From Rhodoluna sp. (GTDB lineage: Bacteria; Actinomycetota; Actinomycetes; Actinomycetales; Microbacteriaceae): DNA of 39,653 nt. Positions within the stretch are counted from its first letter, which is position 1; every line of letters begins with the position of its first letter. The DNA is taken from NCBI GenBank assembly GCA_030832605.1, contig JAURIU010000005.1, positions 1 to 39,653 on the forward strand, in the 5' to 3' direction. A program made the translations under genes and the position numbers. A model generated the notes under the pieces. The model searched no databases. It was given only the letters and a program-made list of their open reading frames with translations, and was not told the DNA's origin. This document shows, in pieces, positions 10,786 through 18,852 of the stretch.

Positions 10786-11826
10786 TTAGAGCACCACTCC
10801 AAACTGCTGGCTGAAACGAACGTCGGCCTCGACCATGTCGTGCATGTCGAGAACACCGTTGCGGAACATCAGCGTGCGCTCGATGCCCATACCGAAGGCG
10901 AAGCCCTGGAATTGTTCGGCGTCGATGCCAGCTGCACGCAAAACATTCGGGTTGACCATGCCGCATCCGCCCCACTCGACCCACCGAGCGCCACCCTTGG
11001 CACCCGGGTGCCAAACGTCAAGCTCTGCCGAAGGTTCGGTGAACGGAAAGAAGGATGGGCGCAAACGAATCTTTGCCTCTTCGCCGAACATGGCCCTGGC
11101 GAAGTGCTCGAGGGTTCCGCGAAGATCGGCCATGGTTAGACCCTTGTCGATGGCCAATCCCTCAACCTGGTGAAAAACCGGAGTGTGAGTGGCATCTAAT
11201 TCGTCGGTGCGAAAAACGCGGCCTGGGCAAAGAACGTAGACCGGAAGTTCTCGCTCCAGCAGCGAGCGAACCTGCACTGGTGAGGTGTGGGTGCGAAGTA
11301 CTAGGTGTGAATCGACTGGGTCTACAAAGAAGGTGTCTTGCATCGCGCGAGCAGGGTGATCGACGTCGAAGTTGAGTGCATCGAAGTTGAACCATTCGCT
11401 CTCGAGCTCAGGCCCTTCGGCGATTTCCCAGCCCATGCCAACAAAAATGTCGCTGATTTGGTCTTGTAAAAGCGAAAGCGGATGTCTGGCACCAATCCCC
11501 GCAGGCACAGCCGCTGCGGTGACGTCTACCGATTCAGCGGCTAGCTTGGCAACTTCGTCGGCTTTGGAAAGTTCGGCTTCACGAGCAGCAAAAGCGGCAT
11601 TTAGCTCACCTCTGGCCTGGCCGATCAAAGCGCCGGCGGCAGCCTTTTCTTCATGCGGCAGGTTCTTCAAAGCTGCGTTCAGTTTTGCGATTGCAGACTG
11701 CTCGCCTACGGTGGCATTTCGGCTAGCACGAAGCGCGGCGATGTCGGGAGCGGCTGCAATTGCGGCCAGCGCCTCGGCGACCACCGGGTCGACGGTTGAT
11801 GCGTTGATAGAAATGTGCTCAGGCAT
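10786..11826 (-). CDS. pheS: Phenylalanine--tRNA ligase alpha subunit
   Basis: This is the catalytic subunit of PheRS, a class II synthetase that charges tRNA-Phe. An N-terminal coiled coil (about residues 15-100) precedes the class II core with motif 2 (near VLRTHTSPVQVR) and motif 3 (FGMGIERTLM at the C-terminus). The protein has 346 residues, a normal length. The start has no good ribosome-binding site; a TAGGCT hexamer lies 8 nt before the ATG (complement at 11835-11840), so a nearly leaderless mRNA is possible. There is no room for a leader peptide attenuator upstream, because the TsnR-like gene ends only 18 nt away. Confidence 0.96.
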   Translation of the reverse strand: MPEHISINASTVDPVVAEALAAIAAAPDIAALRASRNATVGEQSAIAKLNAALKNLPHEEKAAAGALIGQARGELNAAFAAREAELSKADEVAKLAAESVDVTAAAVPAGIGARHPLSLLQDQISDIFVGMGWEIAEGPELESEWFNFDALNFDVDHPARAMQDTFFVDPVDSHLVLRTHTSPVQVRSLLERELPVYVLCPGRVFRTDELDATHTPVFHQVEGLAIDKGLTMADLRGTLEHFARAMFGEEAKIRLRPSFFPFTEPSAELDVWHPGAKGGARWVEWGGCGMVNPNVLRAAGIDAEQFQGFAFGMGIERTLMFRNGVLDMHDMVEADVRFSQQFGVVL

Positions 11827-11844
11827 AGGGTTTTAGCCTACCAA

Positions 11845-12639
11845 CTAGCGGTTCTGAGCGAAGGCAGTGGCATACAGGCAAATACTTGCGGCGGTCGCGA
11901 GATTTAGGCTCTCGGCAGCGCCGTAAATAGGAACCGCAACCTGCAAATCGGCCAGTTCGAGAATGTGTGGTTCGAAACCCCAAGCCTCGTTGCCGAACAT
12001 CCACAGGGTTGGTTTAGCCAGGATGCTGTGCTCAAGCTCTGGCAAAGCGGTGCCGCCCGCGGTCGCTGCTAAAACCTGGTAACCGGCCTGTTTGGCTGCA
12101 CCGATAGTCGCCTCTAGGTTTGCGCCTAGAACTACTGGCAAGTGAAAAATCGAACCGGTGGTCGAACGAACAACCTTCGGATTGTAGACATCCACGCTGT
12201 TTTCGCTAAAGATGACCGCATCTGCGCCAGCCGCGTCGGCAGCGCGTAACACGGTGCCGGCATTGCCAGGGTCGCGGATGTTGGCCAAAAGGGCCAGAAG
12301 CTTCGGCTCGGCCGACAGCACGTCTTCGAAAGAAACGTGAGCTTGCTCGCACACCGCGATAACTCCCTGTGGGGTGCGAGTGTCAGCCAGTGCGGCCAAA
12401 ACTTGCTCGGTTACCTCGACAACTTCGACTCGAGCAGCGGCAGCCTTGGCAAATATTGCCTGGTTAGCCGAAATCACTTCGCCGGTGGCGAAGATTTCTC
12501 GAATTAGCTTGGGTCGGTCGAGCGCTTCTTTCAGGCCCTGAAGGCCTTCAAGCAGAAAGAGCCCGGTCTCAGACCGGGCATCTTTCTTATTGAGCTTGGC
12601 GACCCCGCGAACACGATTCGCTTTGGGATCGTTTAGCAA
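11845..12639 (-). CDS. TrmH/SpoU-family rRNA 2'-O-methyltransferase (TsnR-like)
   Basis: This is a predicted SAM-dependent ribose methyltransferase. The SPOUT trefoil-knot motifs are present: ANIRDPGNAGTVLRAADAAGAD (motif 1, about residues 110-131), LWMFGNEAWGF (motif 2), and VAVPIYGAAESLNLATAASI (motif 3 near the C-terminus). An N-terminal substrate-binding domain lies in residues 1-90. The position between rplT and pheS matches TsnR in mycobacteria. I chose the TTG at 12639 (AAAGG 8 nt upstream, 4 nt past the rplT stop). An ATG in the same frame at 12696 would overlap rplT heavily. The first ~27 codons contain a terminator-like hairpin (12555-12586), which is unusual. The exact target nucleotide cannot be told. 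Confidence 0.85.
   Translation of the reverse strand: MLNDPKANRVRGVAKLNKKDARSETGLFLLEGLQGLKEALDRPKLIREIFATGEVISANQAIFAKAAAARVEVVEVTEQVLAALADTRTPQGVIAVCEQAHVSFEDVLSAEPKLLALLANIRDPGNAGTVLRAADAAGADAVIFSENSVDVYNPKVVRSTTGSIFHLPVVLGANLEATIGAAKQAGYQVLAATAGGTALPELEHSILAKPTLWMFGNEAWGFEPHILELADLQVAVPIYGAAESLNLATAASICLYATAFAQNR
12555..12586 (-). terminator. Intrinsic terminator of the infC-rpmI-rplT operon, inside the next gene
   Basis: The inverted repeat GCCCGGTCTCAGACCGGGC (12561-12579) gives a 7-bp GC-rich stem with a 5-nt loop. It is flanked by GAAAGA on one side and TCTTTC on the other, so the minus-strand RNA has a stem followed by UCUUUCU. It lies 58 nt past the rplT stop, where ribosomal operons normally terminate, yet it encodes residues of the TsnR-like protein. 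It would reduce expression of that gene and the downstream phe-arg block unless translating ribosomes cover it. Confidence 0.6.
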
Positions 12640-12643
12640 ATCA

Positions 12644-13024
12644 CTAGGCCTTTGGAGCCGAAGTGTCTGCAGGTAGAGCTGCCTTAGAGGTGGCAACGAG
12701 GCTTGCGAAGGTTGCAGGCTCGTTCACAGCTAGTTCAGCCAAGATACGACGGTCAACCTCAACACCGGCAAGGCCTAGGCCCTGGATGAAGCGGTTGTAG
12801 GTCATGCCGTTGGCGCGCGATGCAGCGTTGATGCGCTGAATCCACAGGCGACGGAAGTCACCCTTGCGGGCACGACGGTCGTTGTACGCGTAAACCAACG
12901 AGTGAAGCATCTGCTGCTTCGCCATGCGGTAGAGACGTGAACGCTGGCCACGGTAACCCTTGGCGCGCTCAAGTACTGTGCGACGCTTCTTGTGCGAGTT
13001 AACCGCGTTTTTTACTCTTGCCAT
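12644..13024 (-). CDS. rplT: 50S ribosomal protein L20
   Basis: L20 binds 23S rRNA and is needed for early 50S assembly; in several bacteria it also represses its own operon. The 126 residues open with the family signature [19 protein letters not shown] and the highly basic [12 protein letters not shown] segment. The protein has a short Ala/Pro-rich C-terminal tail beyond the usual ~118 residues. TAGGAG lies just upstream of the ATG. The gene follows rpmI after 22 nt. Confidence 0.98.
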   Translation of the reverse strand: MARVKNAVNSHKKRRTVLERAKGYRGQRSRLYRMAKQQMLHSLVYAYNDRRARKGDFRRLWIQRINAASRANGMTYNRFIQGLGLAGVEVDRRILAELAVNEPATFASLVATSKAALPADTSAPKA

Positions 13025-13046
13025 TTTTTACTCCTAAAGTCTTTCT

Positions 13047-13241
13047 CTACTTGCCGAGCTGGGTCTTGATGGTCTTGAAGTCAGCAGCCGAGACAACCTG
13101 GTCTTGGTTTAGACGACGGGTGCGACGGCTCGACTTGTGCTCGAGGTTGTGGCGCATGTTGATCTGCTGCTTCATAAGCTTGCCGCTGCCGGTGAAGCGA
13201 AAGCGCTTCTTGGCACCTGAGTGAGTTTTCTGCTTTGGCAT
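13047..13241 (-). CDS. rpmI: 50S ribosomal protein L35
   Basis: This is a small, very basic ribosomal protein of 64 residues, matching L35 ([22 protein letters not shown] at the N-terminus). It sits in the classic infC-rpmI-rplT order, with AAGGAG ahead of its ATG and 26 nt after the infC stop. Confidence 0.97.
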   Translation of the reverse strand: MPKQKTHSGAKKRFRFTGSGKLMKQQINMRHNLEHKSSRRTRRLNQDQVVSAADFKTIKTQLGK

Positions 13242-13267
13242 TACTTTCTCCTTCTAATGTTGCAGCC

Positions 13268-13858
13268 TTACGCTGCTGGTGTTTCTGCTTCGGTTGACTT
13301 CGCGGATGCCTTGTCGGCAGCGCGCTTTGCATCAGCCTTAGCCTCAGCCTTGTTGCGAAGTGGACCAATGACCATAACCATGTTGCGACCGTCAATAGAC
13401 GGGGTCGATTCGACCGAACCGAACTCGGTTACTTCTTCAGCCAACTTCTGTAGCAGCTTGATACCCATTTCTGGGCGTGACTGCTCGCGACCGCGGAACA
13501 CCACGATCACTTTGACCTTGTCGCCAGCCTTTAGGAAGCGCTCGATCTGGCCACGCTTGGTGCCGTAATCGTGTGCGTCAATCTTGAGTCCGAAACGTAC
13601 GGTCTTGAGAACGGTGTTGACCTGGTTCTTGCGGGCTTCGCGAACTTTCTGGGCTGCTTCGTACTTGAATTTTCCGAAGTCCATAATTTTCGCGACCGGA
13701 GGCTTCGATGTAGGTGCAACTTCGACTAGGTCAAGATCTTGTTCTTGGGCCATGCGAAGTGCGTCTTCGATGCTAACTACTCCGATTTGCTCGCCTGCTG
13801 ATCCGACTAGTCGAACCTCAGGCACACGGATGCGCTCATTAATACGTGGATCGCTGAT
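13268..13858 (-). CDS. infC: Translation initiation factor IF-3 (predicted AUC start)
   Basis: IF-3 binds the 30S subunit, blocks premature 50S joining and rejects poor start codons. The N-terminal domain ([19 protein letters not shown] onward), the linker and the C-terminal domain ([12 protein letters not shown] near residue 115) are intact. An Ala/Lys-rich tail follows. Homology begins at an ATC codon, and TAGGAG lies 5-6 nt before it. No in-frame ATG, GTG or TTG is near; the only upstream ATG (13939) would add 27 unrelated residues. Rare AUU/AUC/AUA starts in infC are a known autoregulation device, because IF-3 discriminates against them. The predicted protein has 196 residues. Confidence 0.93.
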   Translation of the reverse strand: MSDPRINERIRVPEVRLVGSAGEQIGVVSIEDALRMAQEQDLDLVEVAPTSKPPVAKIMDFGKFKYEAAQKVREARKNQVNTVLKTVRFGLKIDAHDYGTKRGQIERFLKAGDKVKVIVVFRGREQSRPEMGIKLLQKLAEEVTEFGSVESTPSIDGRNMVMVIGPLRNKAEAKADAKRAADKASAKSTEAETPAA

Positions 13859-14065
13859 TGCTACTCCTAAAGGTAATGTGACAAACGGCCACACCTTCGG
13901 GTAAAAAACCCTAGAGCGCACAGAAACGAAAGTTTCCAAAGCTTTACCCGGCCATCTTGTAGAAAGCGATGAACGCGGGTGGGAAATGAATCCACTTCTG
14001 ACCGAGTTGACCTCGGAGCCATGAGATAGCCTAGCAGAAAGAGTTCAAAAGGAGAACCCCCAAAG
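13859..14065. other. Divergent control region between infC and the DUF1844 gene
   Basis: This stretch holds no gene. On the minus side it provides the infC leader. A small GGGT...ACCC hairpin lies near 13900-13911, about 45 nt before the AUC start. I could not place a confident infC promoter. On the plus side a TAGCCT -10-like hexamer is at 14027-14032, a TTGACC at 14007-14012 is spaced too closely to be its -35, and AAAGGAG lies ahead of the DUF1844 ATG. Confidence 0.5.
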
Positions 14066-14422
14066 ATGTCTGAATCTCAAGAGTCATTTTCGTTCACTGA
14101 CGTAAGTGGAGAGATCAGAGACATCGCCGAGGTTCCCGCGGTTGAAATCATCAACACCACCGCCGTTCACCTGATGAGCGCGGCCGCGGTGCAGGTTGGA
14201 CTCGGCGAAGACGGGCACCCAGCCGACCTCGATGAGGCACGTAAGTTGATCACCGCTCTGGCTGGACTAGTTACCGCCGCAGCGGCCGAGGTTGGCGACC
14301 ACCACGCGAGGCCACTTCGAGACGGGCTACGTGCTCTTCAGCTGGCGTTCCGCGAAGCATCCGTGATTAAAGACGCACCGGGTGCTGGCCCAGGCGAAAA
14401 ATACACCGGACCGGTCAACTAA
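14066..14422 (+). CDS. DUF1844 family protein
   Basis: This 118-residue protein of unknown function matches the DUF1844 pattern: a helix-rich core with EIINTTAVHLMSAAAVQVGLGEDG (about residues 30-52) and DLDEARKLITALAGLVTAAA (about 56-75). It has no signal peptide or membrane segment. DUF1844 genes commonly sit next to infC in actinobacteria, as here on the opposite strand. AAAGGAG precedes the ATG. Its TAA stop overlaps the stop codon of the convergent SseB-family gene by 3 bp (CTAA). No function is assigned. Confidence 0.88.
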   Translation: MSESQESFSFTDVSGEIRDIAEVPAVEIINTTAVHLMSAAAVQVGLGEDGHPADLDEARKLITALAGLVTAAAAEVGDHHARPLRDGLRALQLAFREASVIKDAPGAGPGEKYTGPVN

Positions 14423-15195
14423 ACGAGCTTTACCCGCAGCGAATCGACGTATTCGGCCACGGCCTCACTCGCGGCAAGAGCCGTCGCAAGTTTTTGCATA
14501 ACCCCATCAAGTTCATCTCGCGACATGCCTGGCCTAAGGGTTAGCTCGAGCTGAACCTCGGCGGCGACCAGACGCGATAGCGGGTCACAGTCGCTGAGAG
14601 CGAACTTCAAAATTTCTGGGATGCTCGCAGTAGCCTCGGCAAAGGCCGAACTTACCCGTTCATCACGAACCGGATGCACCCACGGTAGTCCCTGCCCAAT
14701 CGCCGCGAGCGCTGGGCGACGAACCACAAACTCGGTGTCGTTGGCGGCATCCAGCACGATTCGGGTGTTGCCCTCTTGCACGGCTGCGATTGCTGCCTTC
14801 TGTGCCGAAACCGGCACCGGTCGAGCGGTCGGGTTCCAGAGCGCCATGGCCGCTACCGAGCTGAACACCGGCAGAGCATCCTGGCCGTCTGGAGTTTCGA
14901 CGGTAACGATGGCAAGGTCTGCGCTCTTGTCGACAGTTTGGCCGTGAGCACCCTCGCCCGACTCCCCCAACTCTGCGAGAAGCGGAATCAGCACGCGCGC
15001 ACCTGACAGCGCTGCAACAACCTGCTCGTTTGAACCCGCACCAGAAGCTAGAGCGCGGATGCTCGCCACCAGGGCTTCATCGGCCTGACCATTGTCACCG
15101 GCCCATGAGTTTGGTTCGAACGAACGCCCAGCCCATGGAACACCGGCCGAATCGGCCAATCGGTCTTGGTTGATGTGTTCGTGATGGTGACTCAT
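14419..15195 (-). CDS. SseB-family protein
   Basis: This 258-residue protein matches the SseB N-terminal-domain family: VASIRALASGAGSNEQVVAALSGARVLIPLLA early and VFSSVAAMALWNPTARPVPVSAQKAAIAAVQEG in the middle. The role of these actinobacterial proteins is unknown; the name comes from an enhanced-serine-sensitivity gene of E. coli. The N-terminus is His-rich (HHHEH at residues 3-7). It starts 2 nt after the priA stop and is probably co-transcribed with the his genes, an arrangement common in actinobacteria. It ends tail to tail with DUF1844. Confidence 0.85.
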   Translation of the reverse strand: MSHHHEHINQDRLADSAGVPWAGRSFEPNSWAGDNGQADEALVASIRALASGAGSNEQVVAALSGARVLIPLLAELGESGEGAHGQTVDKSADLAIVTVETPDGQDALPVFSSVAAMALWNPTARPVPVSAQKAAIAAVQEGNTRIVLDAANDTEFVVRRPALAAIGQGLPWVHPVRDERVSSAFAEATASIPEILKFALSDCDPLSRLVAAEVQLELTLRPGMSRDELDGVMQKLATALAASEAVAEYVDSLRVKLV

Positions 15196-15197
15196 GG

Positions 15198-15932
15198 TTA
15201 CCGGGCGTTGGCGATTTCGAGCGCGGCTTCGAGCGTGAACTTGCCGGCGTAGAGAGACTTGCCCAAGATTGCGCCTTCGAGGCCTTGGCTAACCAGCGCG
15301 CGAAGGTCGGTGATGTCTTGAAGTGAAGAAATGCCACCCGATGCAACCACTGGCTTATCAGTTTTCGCCATGACCTGGGCTAGCAGCTCAAGGTTGGGGC
15401 CGCGCAGAGTTCCATCTTTGGTCACGTCGGTAACCACATAGCGTGCGCAACCGTCATCTTCGAGTCGAGCCAGCACTTCGAAGAGGTCGCCGCCTTCGCG
15501 AGTCCAGCCGCGGGCTGCAAGGGTTGTGCCACGAACATCCAAGCCAACCGCGATTGCGTCGCCGAATCGGGCGATGGCGCGTTTGGTCCACTCTGGGTCT
15601 TCGAGCGCTGCCGTGCCTAGGTTCACGCGGGTCGCCCCTGCCTCGAGTGCGGCTTCGAGCGAAGCATCATCGCGAATACCGCCGGAAAGCTCGATCTTCA
15701 CGGCACTGGCTGCGTTCACTACTTCGCGCAGAACGGCGCGATTCTCGCCTCTACCAAAAGCTGCGTCGAGATCGACTAGGTGAATCCACTCGGCTCCGGC
15801 ATTGATCCAGGTCATGGCGGCTTCGACCGGGTCGCCGTAGTCGGTTTCTGAGCCGGCCTCGCCCTGAGTCAGGCGCACGGCTTTACCGTCGGCCACATCA
15901 ACTGCCGGCAGTAGTTCTAGGTATTCAAACAT
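15198..15932 (-). CDS. priA: Bifunctional ProFAR / phosphoribosylanthranilate isomerase PriA
   Basis: This (beta/alpha)8 enzyme performs the HisA step and, in actinobacteria, also the TrpF step, serving both histidine and tryptophan synthesis. The likely catalytic aspartates are Asp12 ([14 protein letters not shown]) and Asp173 ([13 protein letters not shown]), with Arg20 and the phosphate loops SGGIRDD and ASGGISS present. The protein has 244 residues. The start ATG has AGAGAG upstream. It follows hisH after 39 nt. A separate HisA-only role cannot be excluded, but actinobacterial origin favours PriA. Confidence 0.92.
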   Translation of the reverse strand: MFEYLELLPAVDVADGKAVRLTQGEAGSETDYGDPVEAAMTWINAGAEWIHLVDLDAAFGRGENRAVLREVVNAASAVKIELSGGIRDDASLEAALEAGATRVNLGTAALEDPEWTKRAIARFGDAIAVGLDVRGTTLAARGWTREGGDLFEVLARLEDDGCARYVVTDVTKDGTLRGPNLELLAQVMAKTDKPVVASGGISSLQDITDLRALVSQGLEGAILGKSLYAGKFTLEAALEIANAR

Positions 15933-15971
15933 CGGTTCTCTCTTTTGTAGCTAAATCAAAAAATCTTGTGG

Positions 15972-16604
15972 TTACAGGCTGTTCACCCAGTTGGTCAGCA
16001 AGCGGATGCCCGCCTCGCCCGACTTCTCAGGGTGAAACTGTGTGGCAGCCAACGGTCCAACCTCGCAGGCGGCAACGAATCGCGGCCCGTATTCGCTCCA
16101 CGAAACCTTTGGCGGAATGAAAGCACCCATCGCCTCTAACTGCCAGTTCTGCACTCCGTACGAGTGCACGAAATAGAACCGCTCGTTTTCAACACCTTCA
16201 AACAGGGTTGACCCCGGCGCAGCATCCACGGTGTTCCAGCCGATGTGCGGCCGTTTTGGCGAGTCGAGCTCTTCAACAACACCAGGCAACTGCCCCAACC
16301 CCTCGCAGTTACTGCCGTGTTCAACTCCACGGTCGAACAACACCTGAAGACCGACGCAAATGCCAAGCACTTTTTTACCCCCGGTTAGACGCTTGTCAAT
16401 GAGTTCGGGCGCTCCGATGGCGTTCAGGCTTTGCATCACTGCTGCAAATGCGCCAACACCGGGCACAACCAACCCATCGGCTTCTAGAACCTTGCTGCGA
16501 TCAGCGGTGAGTTCAACGTCTGCTCCGGCTGCCACGAGGGCCTTGACTGCTGAGTGCACATTGCCGCTGCCGTAGTCGAGAACGACCACGCGTTTTTTGG
16601 TCAC
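15972..16604 (-). CDS. hisH: Imidazole glycerol phosphate synthase glutaminase subunit
   Basis: This class I glutamine amidotransferase supplies ammonia to HisF for imidazole ring closure. The catalytic triad is visible: Cys83 in [10 protein letters not shown], and His191 and Glu193 in TQFHPEKSG. The protein has 210 residues. The GTG start overlaps the hisB stop codon as GTGA, which supports coupling. Its partner gene hisF is not in the window. Confidence 0.96.
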   Translation of the reverse strand: MTKKRVVVLDYGSGNVHSAVKALVAAGADVELTADRSKVLEADGLVVPGVGAFAAVMQSLNAIGAPELIDKRLTGGKKVLGICVGLQVLFDRGVEHGSNCEGLGQLPGVVEELDSPKRPHIGWNTVDAAPGSTLFEGVENERFYFVHSYGVQNWQLEAMGAFIPPKVSWSEYGPRFVAACEVGPLAATQFHPEKSGEAGIRLLTNWVNSL

Positions 16605-17200
16605 AGAGCGCCCTTGGTCGAAGGAACCCCATCGACTCGTGGGTCAAGCTCTACGGCCTTGCGCATCGCGCGAGCAAATGCTTTGAACTCGGCTTCGGCA
16701 ATGTGGTGTGGGTCGCGGCCATCCAGCACTGTGACGTGCACGGTGATTCCGGCGTTGAGGCTGATGGCCTCGAACACGTGACGCACCAGCGAGCCGGTGA
16801 AGTGGCCACCGATCAGGTGAAATTCGAAACCGGCAGGCTCTCCAGTGTGAACCAGGTAAGGGCGACCAGATACGTCGACCACTGCGCGGGCTAGCGCATC
16901 GTCGAGTGGAACTGTTGCGTCACCGTAACGACCAATGCCCGCCTTGTCGCCTAGCGCCTGCTTTAGAGCCTGCCCAAGAACTATGGCGGTGTCTTCCACG
17001 GTGTGGTGCGCGTCAATGTGGGTGTCGCCGGACGCCTTGATCTCGAGGTCAATCAGCGAGTGCTTCGAGAATGCGGTTAGCAGGTGATCAAAAAAGGGAA
17101 CGGTGGTCGAGATGCTCGACTTACCGGTTCCGTCTAAGTTGAGGCTGAGTTCGATTGACGACTCAGAAGTCTTTCGCGTTAGCGATGCAGACCTGCTCAT
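16601..17200 (-). CDS. hisB: Imidazoleglycerol-phosphate dehydratase
   Basis: This Mn-dependent enzyme converts imidazoleglycerol phosphate to imidazoleacetol phosphate. Its metal-binding motifs DAHHTVEDT and the FFDHLL and [10 protein letters not shown] segments are present. It is the monofunctional type of 199 residues, without the phosphatase half found in enterobacteria. I chose the ATG at 17200 (MSRSASL...), with AAAGG 7 nt upstream. The frame stays open 6 codons further. It follows hisC after 46 nt. Confidence 0.95.
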   Translation of the reverse strand: MSRSASLTRKTSESSIELSLNLDGTGKSSISTTVPFFDHLLTAFSKHSLIDLEIKASGDTHIDAHHTVEDTAIVLGQALKQALGDKAGIGRYGDATVPLDDALARAVVDVSGRPYLVHTGEPAGFEFHLIGGHFTGSLVRHVFEAISLNAGITVHVTVLDGRDPHHIAEAEFKAFARAMRKAVELDPRVDGVPSTKGAL

Positions 17201-17246
17201 GGAATTACCTTTCACCAAAAAAGCGTCATTGGGGATGGCTTTAAGT

Positions 17247-18326
17247 TTAGCCCTTTAGAACTTCACGCAGGGTGTCGAGAAATTGCGTGGTCTCGGCTTC
17301 GGTTCCGGCTGTAACGCGGAGAGTGCCTTCTATGCCAAAATCGCGCACCAGCACCCCTCTGTCGAGAAGCTGCTGCCAGACGTCCTTCGGTGATTCGAGC
17401 CCACCAAAAAGCACGAAGTTGGAATCACTGCGGTATGGTTCTAAATCCATCTCGATCAACTCGGCGATGATTCGGTCTCGCTGAACTCGGATGTCTGCAA
17501 CTGCGTTCAGCATGAGCTCGCTGTGAGCGAGTGCGGCTAAGGCGGCGGCCTGAGTGAAGGCGCTCAGGTGATATGGCAACCTCACTAGTCGCAACGCATC
17601 GATGACCGCTGGATCAGCAGCGAGGTAGCCAACTCGAGCGCCAGCAAAAGCAAATGCCTTCGACATGGTTCTAGAAACCATCAAGCGCTCACGACCCTCA
17701 AGCAGGGTTATTGCGCTTGGGGTGTCGGGATAAGCAAACTCGGCATAGGCTTCGTCGACTACAACGACACCACTGGTAGCGGAATAAACCGCTTCGATGA
17801 CTTCAAGGGAAAGCGGGGTGCCCGTCGGGTTGTTTGGTGAGCAAAGCAAAACAATGTCTGGGTTGTGCAGTTTTATTGCAGCCACGGCAGTTTCTGCCGA
17901 CAACTCGTAGCGGTCGTCGCGCCCCGCATCAACGTATGCGGTGTCGGTTCCGTCAGAAATGATTCGGTACATCGAGTATGTTGGCCCGAAACCCAAAGCT
18001 TTGCGGCCAGGGCCACCGAACGCCTGAAGGATTTGCTGAATAACCTCGTTCGAACCGTTTGCTGCCCAGATTTGTTCTCGGCTCAGATCGTGGCCCAGAT
18101 ATTTCGCTAAGGCATCGCGCAGTTCAACAAACTCGCGGTCTGGATAACGGTTGATGGTCAACACCTCGGCCGCCAAACGAGTGATTATGTCCATGGCGAC
18201 AACTTCGGGAATTCCGTGGGTGTTCTCATTCACGTTCAAAGCCACTGGTACGTGAAGCTGCGGAGCGCCGTAAGGAACGCGACCCTTCAAAGAATCGCGG
18301 ATCGGTAGATCATCGAGGTTTGCCAT
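17247..18326 (-). CDS. hisC: Histidinol-phosphate aminotransferase
   Basis: This PLP enzyme makes histidinol phosphate from imidazoleacetol phosphate and glutamate. The fold type I motifs are present: [11 protein letters not shown] near residue 163, [10 protein letters not shown] near 191, and the PLP lysine Lys223 in [18 protein letters not shown]. The protein has 359 residues. hisD, usually immediately upstream, is absent; a terminator and the LysM gene are there instead. The start ATG lacks a Shine-Dalgarno sequence and sits 6 nt after a TAATCT -10 hexamer, so the mRNA is probably leaderless. It leads the his transcription unit. Confidence 0.95.
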   Translation of the reverse strand: MANLDDLPIRDSLKGRVPYGAPQLHVPVALNVNENTHGIPEVVAMDIITRLAAEVLTINRYPDREFVELRDALAKYLGHDLSREQIWAANGSNEVIQQILQAFGGPGRKALGFGPTYSMYRIISDGTDTAYVDAGRDDRYELSAETAVAAIKLHNPDIVLLCSPNNPTGTPLSLEVIEAVYSATSGVVVVDEAYAEFAYPDTPSAITLLEGRERLMVSRTMSKAFAFAGARVGYLAADPAVIDALRLVRLPYHLSAFTQAAALAALAHSELMLNAVADIRVQRDRIIAELIEMDLEPYRSDSNFVLFGGLESPKDVWQQLLDRGVLVRDFGIEGTLRVTAGTEAETTQFLDTLREVLKG

Positions 18327-18332
18327 TAGACA

Positions 18333-18338
18333 AGATTA
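18333..18338 (-). promoter_or_regulatory. Predicted -10 of hisC (leaderless)
   Basis: The minus strand reads TAATCT, then 6 nt, then the hisC ATG, with no ribosome-binding site. It directly adjoins the terminator stem at 18339-18364, so the terminator tail and the promoter share bases. No convincing -35 is visible. Confidence 0.6.
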
Positions 18339-18364
18339 CCGCCCAGCACGTTGGCACTGGGCGG
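18339..18364 (-). terminator. Terminator after the LysM gene
   Basis: An 8-bp GC-rich stem (CCGCCCAG with CTGGGCGG, 10-nt loop) lies 24 nt past the LysM stop codon on the minus strand. The tail is only moderately U-rich (UAAUCUUGUCU). It would separate the SOS-controlled LysM transcript from hisC. Confidence 0.6.
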
Positions 18365-18387
18365 CATCGAGAAAGCTTGCAATAAAG

Positions 18388-18711
18388 CTAGTTAGTAGGA
18401 AGAGCCAACTGCTGCCCCGGCTGAAGCGTGGCATCTTGTAGTGCGTTAAGGCTTACCAGCTCGGCGATCCATTCGCGAGGCTCTTGGTCACCGGCGTGAA
18501 CCTGTGCAAGACCCCATAGCGTTGTGCCGGCGCTCACGGTGACATAGTCAAACTTGGCCGTAGAGCTTTCGTTGGTTGCCTGTGCCGAGAGACCAGAGAA
18601 GAGCGAGGCGCTCAAGGTAACCGCGGTGGCCAGAAACAAGGCAACAACCATGCGGCGGCGGCGGTAGGTGGCCTGTGAAACGGTGGCCACGCGGGTGATT
18701 TGAGATGACAT
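18388..18711 (-). CDS. LysM-domain membrane protein, probable SOS-induced cell-division regulator
   Basis: This 107-residue protein has a basic N-terminus (RRRR near 18-21), one membrane segment or uncleaved signal (about 22-45), and a C-terminal LysM domain (about 56-104, VTVSAGTTLWGLAQVHAG...LNALQDATLQPGQQLALP). LysM binds peptidoglycan, so the domain should face the cell wall. It is divergent from lexA with LexA boxes between them. This is the layout of YneA in Bacillus, ChiZ in Mycobacterium and DivS in Corynebacterium, which restrain septation during DNA damage. That role is inferred from layout and domain structure. AGAAGGAG precedes the ATG. Confidence 0.85.
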   Translation of the reverse strand: MSSQITRVATVSQATYRRRRMVVALFLATAVTLSASLFSGLSAQATNESSTAKFDYVTVSAGTTLWGLAQVHAGDQEPREWIAELVSLNALQDATLQPGQQLALPTN

Positions 18712-18749
18712 TTGGTGTCTCCTTCTAACTCACTGTTCGAAAATCTGTT

Positions 18750-18765
18750 TCGAACAACTGTTCGA
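18750..18765. promoter_or_regulatory. LexA box (perfect consensus)
   Basis: TCGAACAACTGTTCGA is an exact match to the Gram-positive SOS operator TCGAAC-N4-GTTCGA. It lies 39 bp upstream of the LysM start codon. An overlapping half-site series (GTTCGAAA...TTTCGAAC at 18735-18755) adjoins it. Confidence 0.88.
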
Positions 18766-18810
18766 TATAATCAAGTTACCCACACCCACCGACATCATGT
18801 CAAGAGTTTT

Positions 18811-18826
18811 TCGAAAACTTTTTCGA
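18811..18826. promoter_or_regulatory. LexA-like box (imperfect)
   Basis: TCGAAAACTTTTTCGA keeps both TCGA/TCGA cores with the correct 4-bp spacer, but has one mismatch in each half-site. It sits midway between the LysM gene and lexA. Confidence 0.6.
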
Positions 18827-18852
18827 ATAAATACTAGAAAATGTTGTATCAA

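Noticed and set aside
11827-11844. Leader-peptide attenuator or T-box upstream of pheS
   Set aside because: Only 18 bp separate pheS from the upstream gene, leaving no room for such an element.
12640-12696. Longer start for the TsnR-like gene overlapping rplT
   Set aside because: It would overlap 53 bases of rplT and the added residues do not match the family; the TTG has its own AAAGG.
13859-13939. N-terminal extension of infC from an upstream ATG
   Set aside because: The extra 27 residues are unlike IF-3, and the Shine-Dalgarno sits inside that extension, directly before the ATC.
18735-18755. GTTCGAAAATCTGTTTCGAAC as a separate LexA box
   Set aside because: The half-sites are in the wrong spacing (5 or 9 bp instead of 4), so it is noted only as overlapping half-sites beside the perfect box.
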